Positions 7,122 to 15,275 of a DNA stretch of 28,947 nucleotides are shown here, piece by piece. Position 1 is the first letter of the stretch, and every line of letters starts with the position of its first letter. This DNA is from a virus: positions 1-28,947 of IMG/VR virus record IMGVR_UViG_3300033144_001262; one strand, written 5' to 3'. Position numbers and translations under genes: made by a program. The notes under the pieces are model-generated. The model saw nothing but the letters and a program-made list of their open reading frames with translations. It had not been told where the DNA came from and searched no databases.

Positions 7122-7694
7122 ATGAAGCCAGTAAATGAGTTTTTGATAACACCTAAAAATGGTGAGAGATATGACAATCATAGTAGGTTTGGTAATCAAC
7201 AATTAATCGTTAATACTTCTATAGAAAACCACACTTACGTAAATCGAGTCGGTATAATAGAAAAGGTACCCATTGATTATGATGGGCCAATAAATGAAGA
7301 TGATGAAGTCATACTTCACCATAACGTTTTTAGAATATATTATGACATGAAAGGAAATGAACAATCAGGGCCGTGTCATTTTTTTAACGATTATTATTTA
7401 GTTCCCGAGGACCAGGTGTATTTCTATAAAAGCTCAAATTCGGATTGGAAATCTACAGGTGATTACTGCTTTATAAAACCTTTAGATAAGATTCAAGGTG
7501 ATGTAATGCATTTAGATCAATATGAAGAATTAAGAGGAAAAATAACTCATGATAATCAATATTTGAATAATTTAGGTATATTTAATAACGATGTGGTTTC
7601 ATTTCATCCCGATGTTGAATATGAATTTAGAGTTGGAGAAGATGTACTGTATAGAGTAAAAAATCAACGAATATGCATGAAGCTGACAAAATAA
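7122..7694 (+). CDS. GroES-like (co-chaperonin-fold) phage protein
   Basis: This 190-residue protein appears to contain two GroES-like beta barrels. Residues 40-103 have VGIIEKVPIDYDGPINEDDE, then VILHHNVFRIYYD, and YLVPEDQVYFYK. Residues 115-188 have YCFIKPLDKI and, at the end, NNDVVSFHPDVEYEF with LYRVKNQRICMKL. The order (IxKPL start, turn, GDxV barrel strand, final LxxVxxxxIxxxL strand) matches GroES. Related proteins precede terminase in Bacteroidetes phages. A role in folding capsid or fibre proteins, alone or with host GroEL, as T4 gp31 does, is plausible. The mobile loop is not obvious, so the co-chaperonin function is inference. Confidence 0.5.
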   Translation: MKPVNEFLITPKNGERYDNHSRFGNQQLIVNTSIENHTYVNRVGIIEKVPIDYDGPINEDDEVILHHNVFRIYYDMKGNEQSGPCHFFNDYYLVPEDQVYFYKSSNSDWKSTGDYCFIKPLDKIQGDVMHLDQYEELRGKITHDNQYLNNLGIFNNDVVSFHPDVEYEFRVGEDVLYRVKNQRICMKLTK

Positions 7695-7957
7695 AAAAAC
7701 TTAAGAAAGATATTATTACCGCTGGAGAGATAGCTGTAAGGGAATTAATTAAGGTAGCTAAAGAAGATATTATAAAATATGATGCAGAAGATGACTTAGC
7801 AGCTGATAGGTTAAAAAACGCAGCGGCCACAAAAAAGCTAGCGATATTTGATGCATTTGAAATATTAAATAGAATCACTACAGAGAAAGCTATATTAGAA
7901 GAAAAGCCATTAGAATCTAAAAAATTAACTGGATTTGCTGAAGGAAAAGCAACATAA
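7673..7957 (+). CDS. Small terminase subunit candidate
   Basis: This 94-residue, all-helical charged protein contains KKDIITAGEIAVRELIKV, DIIKYDAEDDLAADRLKNAA and KKLAIFDAFEILNRI. It ends KKLTGFAEGKAT. The conserved-looking pattern AADRLKNAAATKKLAIFDAF, and its place directly before the large terminase, fit a small terminase (TerS) that would recognise and present the phage DNA end. It overlaps the upstream gene by 22 bases. Its stop lies inside the start region of TerL. No classic HTH motif is visible, so the call rests on position, size and resemblance to proteins seen before TerL in related phages. Confidence 0.55.
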   Translation: MHEADKIKKLKKDIITAGEIAVRELIKVAKEDIIKYDAEDDLAADRLKNAAATKKLAIFDAFEILNRITTEKAILEEKPLESKKLTGFAEGKAT

Positions 7958-10178
7958 TGACGGATTGGTATTATATAAAGTATTAAAAGATTTTATACCA
8001 AAGAGTGTTATATCCACCAAAAACAAAGCTAAAAGCTGGAAGTATGGATATGACCCTAAGTATGATGTAGTAGTTATATCTAAGGACGGTACCTTAGGAG
8101 AGGTGTATGAAATAAATGGTCTAAATGTAGGGTTACCATCTCAACCTAAAAAAATAGAAACCCGACATAATAAGTGGTTTAAAGAAGAACTACCTAGTAA
8201 GTTGAAAAACTTAAAATCAATTTTTGATTGGGAAAAAACAGAGTCTTATTTTAAAGAAGAGTGGGTTGGATATGTAGAGGAAGAGTTTGATAGAAGGGAG
8301 TATGGTTATTGGTTTACTAACAACTCTATCCCAACCTACATTACTGGAACTCACTACATGTATCTTCAATGGACTAAAATAGATATAGGAAGCCCTGAAT
8401 TTAGAGAAGCTAATAGAATATTTTATATTTTTTGGGAAGCCTGTGTAGCTGATGATAGAAGTTTTGGGATGTGTTATTTAAAAAATAGGCGTTCAGGATT
8501 TTCATTTATGAGCTCATGTGAAGCGGTAAACACGGCTACAATTAGTAGAAATTCTAGAGTTGGAATACTATCTAAAACGGGTTCGGATGCTAAGAAAATG
8601 TTTACAGATAAAGTAGTTCCTATATCTAGTAATTACCCTTTCTTTTTCAAGCCAATTCAAGACGGAATGGATAAGCCTAAAACAGAGTTAGCTTATAGGG
8701 TTCCAGCTAGTAAAATAACTAGAAAGAGTTTAGGAAAAGCTAACGAACTAAAACTAGATGGTTTAGACACAGTTATTGATTGGAAAAACACAGCTGATAA
8801 TAGTTATGACGGAGAAAAACTAAAAAGGTTGATTCATGACGAAAGTGGAAAGTGGGAAAAACCAGAAAACATACTTAACAACTGGAGAGTAACCAAAACA
8901 TGCTTAAGACTAGGTAGGAAGATAGTAGGAAAGTGCTTAATGGGCTCAACCTCAAATGCTTTAGATAAAGGAGGGGAAAATTTTAAGAAACTATATAACG
9001 ACTCCTTAGCGTCAAGTAGAAATGCTAACGGACAAACTAAATCAGGTTTATATTGTTTATTTATTCCAATGGAATGGAATATGGAGGGCTTTATAGATGA
9101 GTTTGGTCACCCCGTTCTTTATAACCCAACCACACCCACCTACGGACCAGAGGGTGAACAAATACATCAAGGCGCTATAGATTACTGGGAAAACGAAGTA
9201 GAGTCCTTAAAGGGGGACCCAGACGCTTTAAATGAATTTTACAGACAATTCCCCAGGACGGAACAACACGCATTTAGAGATGAAAGCAAGCAAGCTTTAT
9301 TTAATTTAACTAAAATATATCAACAAATAGATTATAATGATTCAGTAATTAAAGAACATTATTTAACTAGGGGAAAATTTTATTGGAAGAATGGAGTGCA
9401 AGACACGCAAGTGGCTTGGTCGCCCGACCCTAAAGGTAGGTTTATAACTTCTTGGATGCCTAGTAAGAACTTACAGAATAGAGTTATAGTAAAAAATAAC
9501 ATAAAATACCCAGGTAATGAACATTTAGGGGCGTTTGGATGCGACTCTTACGATATAAGCGGAACTGTAGGTGGTTCAGGGTCTAACGGAGCTCTACATG
9601 GACTTACATGTTTTAATATGGAGGACGCACCTAGTAATGAGTTTTTTTTAGAATATATAGCTCGACCTCAAACAGCAGAAATATTTTTTGAAGAAGTATT
9701 AATGGCGTGTGTATTTTATGGTATGCCAATCTTAATTGAAAATAACAAACCTCGATTATTGTATCATTTTAAAAATAGAGGCTATAGGGGGTTTTCTTTA
9801 AATAGACCTGATAAACCCAGAAACAAGTTATCGGGGAGCGAAAGAGAATTAGGGGGAGTTCCTAACTCTAGTGAAGATATGAAACAGTCACACGCTGCAG
9901 CTATCGAAGCTTATATTGAAAAATACATTGGAATGTCAGAAGATAACACCTACCGACCAAAAGACGATTTCGGTTCCATGTGGTTTAATAGAACTTTAGT
10001 AGATTGGGCTAAATTTGATATAAACAAAAGAACTAAATATGATGCCTCAATTAGCTCAGGGTTAGCTATTATGGCCACCCAAAGACACTTATATCAACCA
10101 ATTAAAAAAGAATCAAAAATAAGCCTTAACTTTGCAAGATACGACAATAAAGGTCGAATTAGCACAATATTGAAATAA
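7935..10178 (+). CDS. terL: Terminase large subunit (TerL), crAss-like type
   Basis: This is the 747-residue motor that packages DNA into the prohead and cuts it. The N-terminal ATPase shows a degenerate Walker A (about 182-191, KNRRSGFSF), Walker B with catalytic Glu (LIHDE, 299-303) and coupling motif GSTSNA (337-342). The C-terminal RNase H-like nuclease shows GCDSYD (Asp537), ILIENN (Glu602) and KYDAS (Asp703), the three metal ligands. No in-frame ATG exists before residue 142. The frame is open from a TTG at 7935, another TTG lies at 7965, and the start overlaps the upstream gene. A sequence error or frameshift near the start is an alternative. It is followed immediately by the portal gene. 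Confidence 0.9.
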   Translation: MLKEKQHNDGLVLYKVLKDFIPKSVISTKNKAKSWKYGYDPKYDVVVISKDGTLGEVYEINGLNVGLPSQPKKIETRHNKWFKEELPSKLKNLKSIFDWEKTESYFKEEWVGYVEEEFDRREYGYWFTNNSIPTYITGTHYMYLQWTKIDIGSPEFREANRIFYIFWEACVADDRSFGMCYLKNRRSGFSFMSSCEAVNTATISRNSRVGILSKTGSDAKKMFTDKVVPISSNYPFFFKPIQDGMDKPKTELAYRVPASKITRKSLGKANELKLDGLDTVIDWKNTADNSYDGEKLKRLIHDESGKWEKPENILNNWRVTKTCLRLGRKIVGKCLMGSTSNALDKGGENFKKLYNDSLASSRNANGQTKSGLYCLFIPMEWNMEGFIDEFGHPVLYNPTTPTYGPEGEQIHQGAIDYWENEVESLKGDPDALNEFYRQFPRTEQHAFRDESKQALFNLTKIYQQIDYNDSVIKEHYLTRGKFYWKNGVQDTQVAWSPDPKGRFITSWMPSKNLQNRVIVKNNIKYPGNEHLGAFGCDSYDISGTVGGSGSNGALHGLTCFNMEDAPSNEFFLEYIARPQTAEIFFEEVLMACVFYGMPILIENNKPRLLYHFKNRGYRGFSLNRPDKPRNKLSGSERELGGVPNSSEDMKQSHAAAIEAYIEKYIGMSEDNTYRPKDDFGSMWFNRTLVDWAKFDINKRTKYDASISSGLAIMATQRHLYQPIKKESKISLNFARYDNKGRISTILK

Positions 10179-12611
10179 ATGAAAGATTTTAACGTAACAA
10201 TTACACCGACTAATTTTCCTAATCAAGAAGCATCTGACAGCACTAAAGCCACCGAAGAGTATGGGAGAATAGTGGGCGAGGCAATACAATATGAATGGTT
10301 TAGAAGAGACGGCAATGGTTGTAGGTTTTATAATCAATGGGTGAACTTTCATAGATTAAGGCTATACGCTAGAGGAGAACAACCAATAGGTAAATATAAA
10401 AATGAAATAGCTGTAGATGGAGATTTATCTTACCTAAACTTAGATTGGACGCCTGTTCCAATTATTCCAAAGTTTGTAGATATTGTGGTGAATGGAATGG
10501 GAGATAGATTATTTGACGTTAAAGCATATGCTCAAGACGCTTTGTCAAATGAAAAGAAAATGGAGTTTCAAAATCTAATACAAGCAGACATGGTTGCTAA
10601 AGACGTTTTAGCTACAGCTGCAACCGAATTAGATTTAAACATGTTTAATGTAGAGCCAGACACCTTACCTGAATCTGATGAAGAGTTAGATTTATATATG
10701 AACATGCATTACAAACCAGCTTTAGAAATAGCAGAAGAGGAGGGTATTAATACTATTCTAGAGATGAATCATTATAAAAGCAGGTTAAGGAGTAGAGTGA
10801 ATTATGATTTAACGGTATTGGGGTTAGGCTTTGTAAAACATGAGTTTATGCCAGGGACTGGGGTAGAGGTTAAATATGTAGATCCCGCAACTTTAGTTTA
10901 TAGCTATACTGAAAGCCCTACTTTTGAGGATTGTTTTTACTTCGGCGAGGTTAAGCAAGTTCCGATTACGGAATTAGTTAAAATTAAACCAGATATATCT
11001 CAGGAAGAGATGAAAGAGATAGCTCAACTTTCTACGTTGTGGTATAATTATTATGGAATTATAAGACCTTATCAAGATACTTTATTTAGAGAAGATACAG
11101 TAACTCTTTTGTTTTATAATTATAAGACCACCAAAAACATGGTCTACAAAAAGAAAAAATTAGAAAACGGAGGAGAAAGGATTATTCCAAAAACAGACGA
11201 CTTTAATCCACCAGAAGAAGTTACTGAAAAATTTGAGAAACTATCAAAAAGAGTAGAGGTTTGGTACGAGGGTATTATGGTGATGGGAGCTCCTAAAATG
11301 TTAAAGTGGGAATTAGCCAAAAACATGGTTAGACCTAAGTCCGCTTCACAAATGGCCTTAGCTAATTACATAGGGTCAGCGCCAAGAATGTATAAAGGAG
11401 TTGTTGAGTCATTAGTTCGTAGAATGATTACGTTCGCAGACTTAATTCAAATAACACACCTAAAATTACAACAAGTTATATCTAAAACAGTACCAGATGG
11501 TGTATTCATAGATGCAGACGGGTTGAATGAAGTAGACTTAGGAACAGGTCAAGCATATAATCCAGAAGACGCATTAAAGCTATATTTTCAGACGGGTTCA
11601 GTCATAGGTAGAAGTTACACTCAAGATGGCGAATTTAATAACGCTAGAGTTCCAATTTCTGAATTAGGCAATGGAAGTGGGCAAGCTAAAATGCAAGCCT
11701 TAATAGGGGCTTACAATCATTACCTAAACATGTTAAGAGATGTAACAGGGCTTAATCAAGCTAGAGACGCCTCCACTCCTGACCAATATAGTTTGGTAGG
11801 GTTACAAAAATTAGCAGCTTTAAATTCCAATGTAGCTACTAGACATATTTTAGACGCCACTTTACAGATTTCTCAAAAACTAGCAGAAGCCATTTCGTTA
11901 AGAATGGGAGATATTTTAGAATATGCTGATTTTAAAGAAGAATTTGCTAATCAAATAGGAAAATATAATGTTAAGTTAGTAGAGGAAATAAAAGACCTAT
12001 ACCTACATGATTTCGGTATATTTTTAGAAGTAGCCCCTGATGAAGAAGAAAAAGCTCAACTAGAAGAAAATATTAAGATAGCTCTACAAAGAGACCAGAT
12101 AGGATTAGAGGACGCAATAGACATACGTGAGGTTCGAAACTTAAAAATGGCTAATGAAGTTCTTAAATTAAAAACTAAAAAGAAAGAAGCGGCTAAAGCT
12201 CAAGCTGAAAAGGCTAAGCAAGCTATGCAAGCTCAAATTAATCAACAGTCTCAACAGATGGCAGCTCAAGCCGCAATGCAGAAGGTGCAGATGGAGACTC
12301 AAGCTAAAATACAAATCGAACAAGCAGAAGCTCAGTTTCAAATAGAAAAGTACAAAGCTGAGGCAGATCTTAAAAAACAATTAATGGCAGAAGAGTTTCA
12401 ATATCAAATGCAATTAAAAGGAATAGAAACACAAGGTTTAGCTCAAAGAGAAGACAAGAGAGAGCAGGCGAAGTCGGATAGGATATCACAACAAAATACT
12501 GAGCAATCAAAATTAATACAACAAAGACAAGAAAAGACAGCTCCAATGAGTTTTGAATCTAACGAAGATTCTCTCGATGGTTTTAGTTTATCTGAGTTTG
12601 AGCCAAGATAA
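10179..12611 (+). CDS. Portal protein, crAss-like type with long C-terminal coiled coil
   Basis: This 810-residue protein begins at the base after the TerL stop. It would form the dodecameric vertex ring through which TerL loads DNA. Residues 86-108 have NLDWTPVPIIPKFVDIVVNG, and about 520-531 have DVTGLNQARDAS; both are hallmarks I recognise in crAss-like portals. The core runs to about 610. Residues 621-790 form a very long Gln/Ala/Lys-rich coiled coil (TKKKEAAKAQAEKAKQA onwards) expected to build the portal barrel inside the head. The C-terminus is acidic (SNEDSLDGFSLSEFEPR). Length and motifs fit the family well. Confidence 0.9.
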   Translation: MKDFNVTITPTNFPNQEASDSTKATEEYGRIVGEAIQYEWFRRDGNGCRFYNQWVNFHRLRLYARGEQPIGKYKNEIAVDGDLSYLNLDWTPVPIIPKFVDIVVNGMGDRLFDVKAYAQDALSNEKKMEFQNLIQADMVAKDVLATAATELDLNMFNVEPDTLPESDEELDLYMNMHYKPALEIAEEEGINTILEMNHYKSRLRSRVNYDLTVLGLGFVKHEFMPGTGVEVKYVDPATLVYSYTESPTFEDCFYFGEVKQVPITELVKIKPDISQEEMKEIAQLSTLWYNYYGIIRPYQDTLFREDTVTLLFYNYKTTKNMVYKKKKLENGGERIIPKTDDFNPPEEVTEKFEKLSKRVEVWYEGIMVMGAPKMLKWELAKNMVRPKSASQMALANYIGSAPRMYKGVVESLVRRMITFADLIQITHLKLQQVISKTVPDGVFIDADGLNEVDLGTGQAYNPEDALKLYFQTGSVIGRSYTQDGEFNNARVPISELGNGSGQAKMQALIGAYNHYLNMLRDVTGLNQARDASTPDQYSLVGLQKLAALNSNVATRHILDATLQISQKLAEAISLRMGDILEYADFKEEFANQIGKYNVKLVEEIKDLYLHDFGIFLEVAPDEEEKAQLEENIKIALQRDQIGLEDAIDIREVRNLKMANEVLKLKTKKKEAAKAQAEKAKQAMQAQINQQSQQMAAQAAMQKVQMETQAKIQIEQAEAQFQIEKYKAEADLKKQLMAEEFQYQMQLKGIETQGLAQREDKREQAKSDRISQQNTEQSKLIQQRQEKTAPMSFESNEDSLDGFSLSEFEPR

Positions 12612-12629
12612 AAAGTTTTTGTAACTTTG
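12597..12629 (+). promoter_or_regulatory. Bacteroidetes promoter for scaffold and capsid genes (TTTG-N21-TAACTTTG)
   Basis: A TTTG at 12597-12600 and a TAACTTTG at 12622-12629 are separated by 21 bases, matching the Bacteroidetes consensus of TTTG, 19-21 bases, TAnnTTTG. This is the best-formed promoter in the window. It lies 23 bases before the scaffold ATG and would drive scaffold and major capsid protein at high level. The box extends into the near-palindrome TTTGTAACAAA. Confidence 0.8.
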
Positions 12630-12651
12630 TAACAAATTAAAATTAAATTAA

Positions 12652-13761
12652 ATGGAAAATTGGAAAGTAAGAGAGGTTTCAGCAGACCCTGAAAAGAGTA
12701 CTGCGGAAATTGAAAAAGAATTAGTAGAGAAAGCAGAAGCTAAATTTGCAGAAGGTGAAGAGTCGCCTACTGAAGAGGTTTCTGAAGAAAAAATTGATGA
12801 CAAATCCACAAGTCAGGAAGTTCCTGTTACGGACGAATCAATACCCCCTCAGTTAAATGAGGAACAAGTTCTTTCTTTTTTGAAAAACAGATATGATAAA
12901 GAGATAAACACTTTGGATGACTTAGTTAATACTAAGACTGAAGAAATGCCTCAAGAAGTTTCTGATTATTTGACGTTTAAGAAAAACACTGGTAAATCTT
13001 TTGATGAGTTTTTAAAATTCAATAGAGATTTCGATAATATAGACGATGATTCTGTATTAAAAGAGTTTTACGCTTCAACTAAAAAACATTTAGATTCTGA
13101 TGATATTGACTTTGAGTTAAAAAATAAATTTGGATACGATGAGGAAATAGATGCGGATGATACGGTCAGAAAAATCAAAATATCTAAAAAAGAGGAAGTA
13201 TTAAAGGCGAGGCAATACTTTAAAGATCGAAAAGACGAATACCTCAAACCTGTTGAGTCAACAAAAACAGAGGCGCCAATCGTGACAAATGAGCCAAACC
13301 AAAGTACGGATAAAGTGAATGTTAAAGAAGAAGCTGAGAAAAGAATGAGTCACTTTACTAAAAAAACTGAAGAATACTTTAATGATACATTTAATGGTTT
13401 TAATTTTAAAATTGGAGATGATGTCATTAGTTATAACACAGGTGAATTAAGTAAAGTAAAAACAAACCATTCTGATCTTAATAACTTTATAAAACAACAT
13501 ATTACGGAAGATGGGTTTTTAACTGATGCTGAAAAGTATCACAAATCCTTAGCCGCTGCTTTTGACCCTGATGGATTAGCTAAATTCTTTTATGAGAAGG
13601 GTAAGGCTGATGCTGTCACTAATGATGTTAAATCAACAAAAAACATCGACATGGGATTAAGAAAAGCACCGGTAACAAGTAGTAAGGGTGAGTTTAAAGT
13701 TAGTGCTGTCAAAACAAGTCACGGAAATTCGTTAAAAATTAGAAGTAATAGGAATAAATAA
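12652..13761 (+). CDS. Scaffolding protein candidate
   Basis: This 369-residue, very acidic and charged protein lacks a clear globular hydrophobic core in its N-terminal third (AEGEESPTEEVSEEKIDDK). It has helix-rich middle segments (EVLSYLKN-like, DEFLKFNRDFDNIDDDSVLK) and a basic C-terminus ending in SLKIRSNRNK. An acidic helical body with a basic tail between portal and major capsid is the expected layout of a phage scaffold, whose basic end binds the capsid protein. The C-terminal segment YHKSLAAAFDPDGLAKFFYE is well structured and may be the capsid-interacting domain. It is transcribed from the promoter just upstream and followed by the capsid gene after a 27-base A-rich leader. Confidence 0.7.
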   Translation: MENWKVREVSADPEKSTAEIEKELVEKAEAKFAEGEESPTEEVSEEKIDDKSTSQEVPVTDESIPPQLNEEQVLSFLKNRYDKEINTLDDLVNTKTEEMPQEVSDYLTFKKNTGKSFDEFLKFNRDFDNIDDDSVLKEFYASTKKHLDSDDIDFELKNKFGYDEEIDADDTVRKIKISKKEEVLKARQYFKDRKDEYLKPVESTKTEAPIVTNEPNQSTDKVNVKEEAEKRMSHFTKKTEEYFNDTFNGFNFKIGDDVISYNTGELSKVKTNHSDLNNFIKQHITEDGFLTDAEKYHKSLAAAFDPDGLAKFFYEKGKADAVTNDVKSTKNIDMGLRKAPVTSSKGEFKVSAVKTSHGNSLKIRSNRNK

Positions 13762-13788
13762 CAAATTAAAAATTAAAAACTAAAAATT
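13762..13788 (+). promoter_or_regulatory. A-rich SD-less translation leader of the capsid gene
   Basis: The 27 bases before the capsid ATG are almost only A and T, with the unit AAATTAAAAA-type repeated, and contain no Shine-Dalgarno sequence. Unstructured A-rich leaders are the normal strong initiation signals of Bacteroidetes. Here it precedes the gene expected to be expressed most. No TAnnTTTG box is present. Confidence 0.5.
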
Positions 13789-15210
13789 ATGAGTTTAGCA
13801 GCAATTCCCGGACCGGCATTAACCCCTTCTTCATCGAAGGTGCCTTTGAAGGAAAACTATATTAACAACTTCGATTTCTTAAATCAGTACTTACCTGATA
13901 CTTATGAAAAAGAATTTGAAAGATATGGTAACAGAACAATTTCAGCTTTTTTAAGAATGGTAGGAGCTGAGCTTCCAACTAACTCTGACTTAATCAAATG
14001 GGCAGAGCAAGGAAGATTACATACCAAATTCGTAGGGTGTACAACACAGAACGGAGCTGGAGCTGTTGGCACACCAGTTACTTGGTTAACAGGTGGTTTA
14101 GCAGCTGGTAATAACCCAGTATGTAACTTTAGAATAGGACAAACTGTTTTCATTTCAGAAGATGGTGGTGCTACTTCAAATAAAGGTATCATTACTTCAG
14201 TTGGTGTAGGTACAGATGATGAGTTTACAGTAGCTTACTACGAAGCAGACCAAAATGTACCAGCAGCTACAGGATGTAGTGTGTTTGTTTACGGATCTGA
14301 ATTCAGAAAAGGAACCGAAGGAATGATTGGTTCTTTAGAATCTGAAGACATTTTCTTAGAAAACAAGCCTATCATCATTAAAGATAAGTACGCTGTTAAC
14401 GGATCAGATATGGCGCAAATCGGATGGGTAGAAGTATCTACTGAAGATGGAGCTACAGGATACCTATGGTACCTAAAGTCTGAGCACGAAACAAGATTAC
14501 GTTTTGATGATTACTTAGAGATGGCAATGATTGAAGGAGTAGCAGCTGAAGCTGGCTCTGGAGCATTGGCTGAACTTTCTCCAGGTGGTGCAGGTGTAAC
14601 AACTGACGCTGGTACAGAAGGTATGTTCGAAGCAATCTCAACTAGAGGTAATGTTTATTCAGGCGTTCCAGCTAACTTAGCTGATTGGGATACTATTATC
14701 GAAAGACTAGATAAGCAAGGAGCAATCCAAGAAAATGTAGTTTTCGTTAATAGAGATATGTCTTTTGCAATTGATGACATGTTAGCAGCTCAAAACTCTT
14801 ACGGACAAGGTGGTACTTCTTACGGATTGTTTGACAATGACGAAGAAATGGCACTTAACCTTGGGTTTAAAGGGTTCAGAAGAGGTTATGACTTCTACAA
14901 GTCTGATTGGAAATACTTAAACCAAGTAACCCTACGTGGTGACATCGATGGTGGAAAAGTAAGCGGTACTTTAGTGCCAGCTGGTTCTACTAACGTATAT
15001 GACCAAATTATGGGAAGAAACGCTAAAAGACCATACTTACACGTAAGATACAGAGCTTCAGAAACTGAAGACAGAAAGTATAAAACGTGGATTACAGGTA
15101 GTGCTGGCGGTGCCGCAACAAGTTCTCTAGATGCTATGGAAGTACACTTCCTATCTGAAAGAGCTCTTTGTACAATGGGCGCAAACAACTTTGTAATCTT
15201 TAAAGACTAA
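13789..15210 (+). CDS. Major capsid protein (HK97-fold, crAss-like)
   Basis: This 473-residue shell protein has an N-terminal arm with KENYINNFDFLNQYLPDTYE, then an insertion-type beta domain (about 85-180, Gly-rich: IGQTVFISEDGGATSNKG). The HK97 core includes FLENKPIIIKDKYAVNGSDM. The C-terminal region TEDRKYKTWITGSAGG, then LDAMEVHFLSERALCTMGAN and FVIFKD, is strongly reminiscent of crAss-like capsid proteins. Codon choice shifts to C-ending Phe, Tyr, Asn and Ile codons compared with its neighbours, as expected for a highly expressed gene. It lies directly after the scaffold gene and is closed by a strong terminator. Confidence 0.85.
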   Translation: MSLAAIPGPALTPSSSKVPLKENYINNFDFLNQYLPDTYEKEFERYGNRTISAFLRMVGAELPTNSDLIKWAEQGRLHTKFVGCTTQNGAGAVGTPVTWLTGGLAAGNNPVCNFRIGQTVFISEDGGATSNKGIITSVGVGTDDEFTVAYYEADQNVPAATGCSVFVYGSEFRKGTEGMIGSLESEDIFLENKPIIIKDKYAVNGSDMAQIGWVEVSTEDGATGYLWYLKSEHETRLRFDDYLEMAMIEGVAAEAGSGALAELSPGGAGVTTDAGTEGMFEAISTRGNVYSGVPANLADWDTIIERLDKQGAIQENVVFVNRDMSFAIDDMLAAQNSYGQGGTSYGLFDNDEEMALNLGFKGFRRGYDFYKSDWKYLNQVTLRGDIDGGKVSGTLVPAGSTNVYDQIMGRNAKRPYLHVRYRASETEDRKYKTWITGSAGGAATSSLDAMEVHFLSERALCTMGANNFVIFKD

Positions 15211-15227
15211 GATACAAGACAACATAT

Positions 15228-15252
15228 AAAGGGGCTTCGGCCCCTTTTGTTT
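15228..15252 (+). terminator. UUCG-tetraloop intrinsic terminator after the capsid gene
   Basis: AAAGGGGC (15228-15235) and GCCCCTTT (15240-15247) form a perfect 8-bp stem capped by TTCG, an exceptionally stable tetraloop, followed by a T-rich stretch. It sits 17 bases after the capsid stop codon. It would end most transcripts from the scaffold-capsid promoter and lower expression of what follows. Confidence 0.9.
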
Positions 15253-15275
15253 ATTTACAATTAAAATTTAATACA

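Noticed and set aside
7957-7986. ATG in TAATG overlap after the TerS candidate
   Set aside because: The frame stops after nine codons, so it is not a gene by itself; kept only as a hint in the TerL start finding.
14453-14641. Leu-rich minus-strand open frame inside the capsid gene
   Set aside because: Composition (LLRTYLLYQRQLL) is a reverse-strand reflection of capsid codons; no initiation signal.
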